From positions 5,411,224 through 5,475,223 of the forward strand of contig NC_045141.1 in the NCBI RefSeq assembly GCF_008831285.2: a DNA stretch of 64,000 bases. Direction: 5' to 3'. Below the pieces are notes generated by a model. The model made no database searches, was not told where the DNA came from, and was given only the letters and a program-made list of their open reading frames with translations. Below are positions 58,357 through 64,000 of this stretch, piece by piece; the first letter of the stretch is position 1; the number at the start of each line of letters is the position of its first letter. This stretch comes from Nymphaea colorata (taxonomy: Eukaryota > Streptophyta > Magnoliopsida > Nymphaeales > Nymphaeaceae). The translations under genes were made by a program, and so were the position numbers.

Positions 58357-61300
58357 TTGTTGAGGTACAATGTCTCCAGTTGGGAGAGACCCCACAAGCA
58401 CTGGGGCACCCTTCCCAATTTGACCTCATCAACATTCGTGTCACTCAAAGACAGAGACTTGAGGGAGGGTAGAAATGTTGATACCTCCGATGGCAACGGT
58501 GATGGAAGTAGTACTGCTGAGTCTGGATCCAACCTTAACTCAATGAGGTTAGACAGTTGCTCAAGGAATTTTCATCCCAATCTTGCACTTAGGCAACAAC
58601 ACACTGACAGACTTTGGAGGTGAGTCACTTGACCATCATGCCGCGCCACCTCCAATAGAGCATCAAGCAAGCCTTCTGTCTGCATCCCTTGACAATTCAT
58701 AAAATTTGCCTCTCTTAACCTTGGCATAGAAGTCAATGTTGTTTCCCCTAATCCATCTGCTGGCCACCCTTCCCAGTTGAGCAAACCTTCCACCATCAAC
58801 TCCTCAAGTAAAGGAACTTTAACAAGAGCCTTCAAGCTATTAGGTCCGTACACTTTCTATGACTTGAGAGGAGGCATGTCAGGACGTAATTACTCTAGGC
58901 TGTCACAAAATTCTACCTCCAATGACTCCAAGGCAGGCATGTCAGCTGGAGTCTTCAGCCTATCACATCTCTGCACCATCAATGACTTCTGAGCAGGCAT
59001 GTCACGTAAATGCTCTATACAATCACAATAACTCACCTCCAATGACTCCAAGGCAGGCATGTTAACAAGAGCCTTTAAGCCATCACATGCCCACACCATC
59101 AACGACTTGAGAGCAGGCCTGTGATTAGGCAATTGCTCTAGGCTGTCACAAAGTGCCACGTCCAACCACTTGAGAGCAGGCATGTGATGAGGTAATTGCT
59201 CTAGGCTGCAGCATTCCTCTACCTTCAACGACTCAAAGGCAGGCGTGCTTCACTTAGTGCTGGGGAATTGATGACATTTGGTACTTTCAACGAGGTAATG
59301 CTTATTAGTTTTTCCCATAAATGGCATCTTTCCAGCTTTAGTGAATGTAGGTTGGTATACTCAGTATTCAAATGCCAAACTGGCATCTTTCCTTTATAAT
59401 CACCTATCTCCAAGCACTCCAGCCCAAGTGGAGGTTCCAATGCCTCCAGTGCACCACTCTGTTCAGAAGCACCACTCTGTTCGTAATTACTCTGTTCAGA
59501 AGTACCACTCTGTTCTGAAACACCTCTAGTAATTCCAAAGTAGAATTCCAATCTAATTATGCCATACTTCTCCTTAAGCAATTGTGCATTTCTTGCACAA
59601 TGAATTGCTTTTCTTGTCCCCTCCAACCCTTGTATTGACAATTCCCCCTGTAGTTTGTTCAAGTCTTTTAGTTCCCTAATATCGCATCCCTTTGTGTACC
59701 CTTCGTCATCGCATACCACAAATCTATGCAAGGACCAAAAATTGGTAAGCTTCCCCAAGGCTTCTGCTATAAATTTCAATTCCCATGTCCATTTCAGCCC
59801 AAGAAACCTCAAGTTGCAGAGTTCACCCATTTCCTTGGGCAACTCTTCAATTTTACTATAATTTAAATCCAATGTTTGCAAGTTATAGAGTCTGCAGAAC
59901 TGGGCAACCGTCTCATTTAGAATTGCTTAGATCGAGATATTTTACAAGTGAAAGGTATTGAATGGACTTGTGTGCCTCTGCATCGTGTACACCAAGTAAT
60001 GACAGATGGCAGGTGTGCTCAGTAGTAGAGGCATGGCCATATTCCCTTCCACCTATATATAAGGCAAGGTCATGCAATTTGATGCTCTTCAAATCAATTT
60101 CTTCAATCAAACACCGCCTTGTCAAATCTTCAATGTATTGGTTTGTTGTGGCTTTAACATCTATGCCAGCCTCAATCAATCCATGTGCCACCCATTGCAT
60201 GATCAATGTCTCCCTTTCAATCTCATAATCCTTTGGATAAATGGAGCAATACACAAAACAACTCTTCAAATAATATGGCAATCATCGTAGCTCAGCATGA
60301 GACCAGAAAGAATATCACCACCTATTTCAGTGGACGATGATGAGGCTGCAGGAGTCTTCCATTCTCATATCTTACTATCCACGACGGACTTCCAGTCCTC
60401 CCTACTCATTTTCTTCGTGCGGATCATGGACCCCACCATCTTAATCACAAGTGGCCACCCACCACACTTTTTACTATTCCCTCTCCAACAAATTTGATCT
60501 TATGCATCTCCGAATCTTCTTCTGTTTGGCCTTCTCTTAAAACCTCCTTCAGAAACAAGTACCAACTTTGGTGGAAATTAAATTCTTGTAATTCATGCAT
60601 ATAAAAAGCACCCATCCCCTCCGACACATATTTCTTTCTACTGGTAATCAAAATTTCTGTCCCCATTGCAACCACCATCAATATTCCCCCTATCTCTTCC
60701 TCCCACCATTTTACTTCCCATACATCATCTAGGACCAACAAAATTTTTTACTTTGAGAGCTCGTTCAGTAATTGTTTTCATAAGTCAGTCAAGGAACAAT
60801 CAGTGTTTTCTCCAGAACTCTAGCACACTTCCCTTAGTATCTGCCACACCAAATCCTTATGGTTTGGCCTTTCCAAAACACAAACCCACCACCTGCGTTC
60901 CCCGAACTGTTGTTCAATTTCATTAAATACCAAGTTTGCTAGAGTCGTTTTACCGATCCCTCCCTTTCCAACAATGGAGATAATAGAAGCACCATCCTTC
61001 TCAGTCTTACTACAAAAGTCATTCGATGAGAGCATTTCTACTAACACCTTTTTATCATTCTCCCTGCCTGTGGGCAGTTGTACACCTATGTGATGGGTTG
61101 CCTCTTTGCGGTTTACATGTTCACCATGAACAGGGTCCTTACCACCCCCTTTTGGAGTTGTTTTGAGCCTATCCACCATGTCCCAATCTTTCTTTATTTT
61201 ATCAAGCCTTTCATTGATTTTCTTGATTTTGTTACCAAGTTGGTAACAAAAAGAAACATCTTCGTAATAGGAAGAGAGTGTTGTGGTCAAAGACCGTTCC

Positions 61301-61574
61301 ATACCAGATCCCTCTTGCTGGCCTCAATTTTGCTTCGATATCCTTCGATGATGTCCTCGGCATCATAATGAAGCTCAAACTCTAGTTGTCTGTCACACTC
61401 CTTGCTGAAAAAGGACTCGATCAGCATCTTTAATGGCCTTTTGGAAGATTTTTAGGATCCTTTGGAGCTTCTTCAGATCGTCTTTGGCATTCAAGATGTA
61501 GTCTTTCGTCTCTTTCAACAAATTGGTTGCAGTAGAAATGGCTGTTTGCACAAGAGCATCTATTACTGCCCCAT
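58357..61574 (-). pseudogene. CC-NB-ARC-LRR immune receptor pseudogene NLR-2
   Basis: Paralogue of NLR-1. The CC domain is open after a one-base loss next to the start: AVIDALVQTAISTATNLLKE, then YILNAKDDLKKLQRILKIFQ. A shift follows before ECDRQLEFEL and YDAEDIIEGY (EDVID-like). The P-loop GKGGIGKTTLANLVFNE (about 60,944-60,969 and on) is intact, unlike NLR-1. After ILREVC there is a stop. Kinase-2 LVLDDVWE, GTEILITSRKKYV, an altered GLPL (CGGWPLVI), and CFVYCSIYPKD are present. The MHD region has lost nine bases (SIKLHDLALYI). The LRR part has a complete KLTNFWSLHRFVVCDD segment, the SEQSG-rich insertion and about six 60-64-base LRR units (58,855-59,226), against two in NLR-1. The C-terminal LRR segment is missing because the gene is cut at 58,356 by the junction with X'. 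Confidence 0.9.
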
Positions 61575-62541
61575 CTCCAGTAACCCCAGTCCCAGTTTCT
61601 AGGTAGATTGAAGGGCAGAGGATGATAAGCAATTTTCACAAGGATGTGAAGAAAATAGGCAAAAAACTGCACATAAAATTCAAATTGAGCAGGCAGGTCC
61701 GTTTGATCACCGCCACCTCCACATTATCCTCTTGCAAGTGGCAGACCGCTGAAGTAATCAAGTTACGGAAGAAATTCGGCCCTTCACGGCTCAAGAAATT
61801 CTGCCCTCAATTCTGTCAGTTATTACTCATTGGCTTCAGTCCTTTCACGCTTTTTTGTCAATTCCTTACACTGTATTCTTCTTCTCTTCCAGACTAGCCA
61901 CGTTCATATTGCTGCTTCTTTTCTCTCTCCAATTCATTATATTTTCTTCATTCACTTTAACTTTAATTCTCATCAATCGTGGCGTGATCTGTTATAATAC
62001 TAGAATACATGAGAAAAATACTCATCGGCACATTTTTTATAGGTTGTGTTAAACAAGAAATTCAATTAATTTACTCGCTCCTAAATAAATCTGGTAGAAA
62101 AATCCCCAAGGCCAAGCCTTCTACATTCCCTAGAGTTCCCCCCTTCGGACTTGCCAGATTTCTTGTTAATCTTTTATTTCATTGATTTTATTATGTAAAA
62201 ATAATTTACATATATGATCTGCAATCCAAATTTATTTAGCATAAAGTTCATATTGGACTCAGTTGCAAAAATACATATTGAATCCAACATCCATATCTTA
62301 ACCTTTCCCATAATGTTAAGATTCGCATAAAGTAATATGAGAGAGGGAGAGAGAGAGAGAGAAAGAGACCAGAAGATGATGGTTGAACCAAGTGGACAAT
62401 TATATACATTGAAACGCAATGTTCAAAACATTTTTTTCTTTATTTTGAGTATTTTAGAAGTTAACAGTTGAGATCGTAAGTCTGAAGCTTTGTACCCCAT
62501 CCCTAATGTCATTAATACACACACACACACACACCATACCA
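61575..62541 (-). promoter_or_regulatory. NLR-2 5' flank (duplicated at 36,645-37,637)
   Basis: Upstream of the NLR-2 start and collinear with the NLR-1 flank, including a (GA)n tract at 62,339-62,366 and a (CA)n tract at 62,517-62,533. The similarity ends at ACCATACCACTT, as in copy 1. Confidence 0.5.
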
Positions 62542-63014
62542 CTTTGGTACTGAACCACATCAAGAAAGCTCCGCCAAAAATCCTATTGAAGCTATCACAT
62601 AGCTTTGTCGTTCATCCAAATTCCATAATTCTTCTGTTTTATTGTAAGACTTTTATTGCAGTGTGGCCAACAAAAACTTACATGCTCATTCATTATCAAG
62701 GGAGGAAGTAAGAGTCAAGATCAATACCTTTTATCTTGTCAGGTTCAAGATTAATACATACCTTACTGTTAGTTTTAGACCACTACTTTAGCCACCTTTG
62801 AATCCTTCTTCTCTTGATAAACCATTTATTTGTCATTATATTAGCAATCCCAAAGGAGTGATTTTCCTTCAGAAATGCTCCTTCGATGGGATTAGGAGGG
62901 TCAGGGGAGGAGCTTCCTTCATCTACTTCTTCTAGAGTAGACGATTCTTCCTCATTATGTAGTCTTCATCTTTTACCTAATGATGGGAGGGCGTAATTGC
63001 CAAGATTATATAGG
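62542..63014. other. copy-2-specific DNA, no supported gene
   Basis: Replaces the 2.3 kb found between NLR-1 and T2. A minus frame at about 62,850-63,000 (EEESSTLEEVDEGSSSPDPP) is acidic and Ser/Pro-rich, as in the copia integrase-RT linker, but this is too weak to call. Confidence 0.4.
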
Positions 63015-64000
63015 ATGTCTTTTTTACTATTTACACATGCATACAAAGATTTTTTTTGATAGTTTCAAAAGCATTTCAAACTCTTGAAATTAAAGGCTTT
63101 GGAGACTTTGCTTAGACCTTTTCTTTATGAGCTTAAGTTTCTCTCTAACCTACAACAAATGTAATGAAGTTGTTATAATATTTAAATTATTTTCCAAACT
63201 CGTTAATCATAGTTTCCATCCAGGAAAGAGAATTAAAAAACGCAAAATCTCTCTTTTAATCTCTCTATTTCTCTCTCCTATTTCTCTTTCTCTTTCTCTC
63301 TCTGATTTCTCTCCCTTTTTATCTCTCTCCCTCTAAAATTTATCTTTTCTCTCTCTCTCTCTCTCTTCAGTTCTCTCTCTCCCTTTTTTAAAATCTCTTT
63401 CTTTCTCTCTCTTTATTTTACCTCTCTTTTAATCTCTCTTTTTTCTTTTTTTAATCTTTCTCTCTTGGATTTCACTATTTCTCTCTACTATTTTTCTCCC
63501 TCTCTCTGTGATTTCTCTCTTTTTAGATCTCTCTCTCTAAAATTTCTCCTTTTTATCTATGCCATCAATTCTCTCTCTCCCTTTTTAAAAATCTTTCTTT
63601 CTCTCTCTTTCTTTTACCTCTCTTTTAATCCCTCTTTTTCTTTTTCCTTTTTTAAACCCCCCCCTCTCTTTCTCTCTCTCTCCACCCCTTTTAAACAAAT
63701 GATGGGTAGAATAATGGGTGGGTTAGGCAGCATGTTACAGCCATGTCTTCAGTTTGATTCTTGGAGGGTGCTACCTAATGGTATTGAGGAACAATGTTGA
63801 TTTTGAGATTAGGGGTGCCATTATGAGGTCAACTGGACTGGTTCATGTCGCCTCCCCCACCCACCTTTTCTCCCATCCTTTTAGACTTCTCTCCCTGCTA
63901 CTCTCTCTTCTAATTTCTCTCTCTCTCTCTCTATTTACATATTAAACAAAAAAAACTCCCATTTTGCTTGGCCCAAAATCATTCGACTTCACCAAGGCCA
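63015..64000 (+). repeat. polypyrimidine element T3, cut by the window end
   Basis: Matches T2 (39,925-40,715) from the TTTACACATGCATACAAA phrase to TTCACCAAGGCCA at the window edge. The TCTCTC-rich middle is about 190 bases longer than in T2, as expected for an unstable tract. Open frames rich in Ser and Leu are products of the repeat. Confidence 0.7.

Noticed and set aside
1-64000. CRISPR arrays, rRNA, tRNA, bacterial operons
   Set aside because: No regularly spaced short repeats with unique spacers, no tRNA-like A/B-box cloverleaf recognised by eye, no rRNA wording; all gene traces are plant nuclear in type.

Overview
This window is nuclear DNA from a flowering plant. It holds decayed Ty1/copia and LINE retroelements, several MITE-like families, CC-type NLR disease-resistance gene relics, and a seven-exon plant terpene synthase (TPS) structure with plant-style splice sites. 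I cannot name the species. No gene in the window looks intact.

The main structure is a large tandem duplication. Copy 1 runs from about 12,950 (immediately right of a 100-N assembly gap) to about 40,715. Copy 2 runs from 41,617 past the window end at 64,000. The shared order is: TPS pseudogene (+), a copia RT scrap, an NLR N-terminal scrap (-), a copia element, a non-coding block X, a CC-NLR pseudogene (-), and a polypyrimidine repeat T. Later events made the copies unequal. Copy 1 lost most of the copia element and everything up to X, at about 21,422. Copy 2 lost everything from the end of X into the NLR LRR region, at about 58,356, and this region is still present in copy 1 as 22,720-33,600.

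Layout. 1-12,849: AT-rich, with two copia relics (4,150-5,535 and 7,480-9,430), a dispersed AT-rich repeat, and two GC-richer segments of unknown origin. 12,950-22,720: duplicated block with TPS-A, an NLR scrap, a truncated copia and X. 22,720-33,300: LINE fragments, the AT-rich repeat family, a polypyrimidine element and tandem copies of an NLR C-terminal segment. 33,332-37,637: NLR-1 and its 5' flank. 37,640-41,616: MITEs, repeat T2 and a 3-unit tandem repeat. 41,617-53,100: TPS-B, an NLR scrap and a near-full-length but dead copia with its 3' LTR. 53,100-57,400: an ARM-repeat gene fragment, a minus-strand copia relic and MITEs. 57,400-64,000: X', NLR-2, its 5' flank and T3.

Biology. The two TPS copies belong to the plastid-targeted RR(x8)W class, the usual type of monoterpene synthases. 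The NLRs are CC-NB-ARC-LRR immune receptors. The two TPS copies carry different lesions, and so do the two NLR copies, so most of the decay followed the duplication. I read the window as a decaying tandem TPS+NLR array. I found no evidence for a wholly new type of system. The most unusual items are the paired-copy structure, a palindromic remnant of an internally deleted MITE, repeated TPS promoter modules, and copy-number change of short LRR units.
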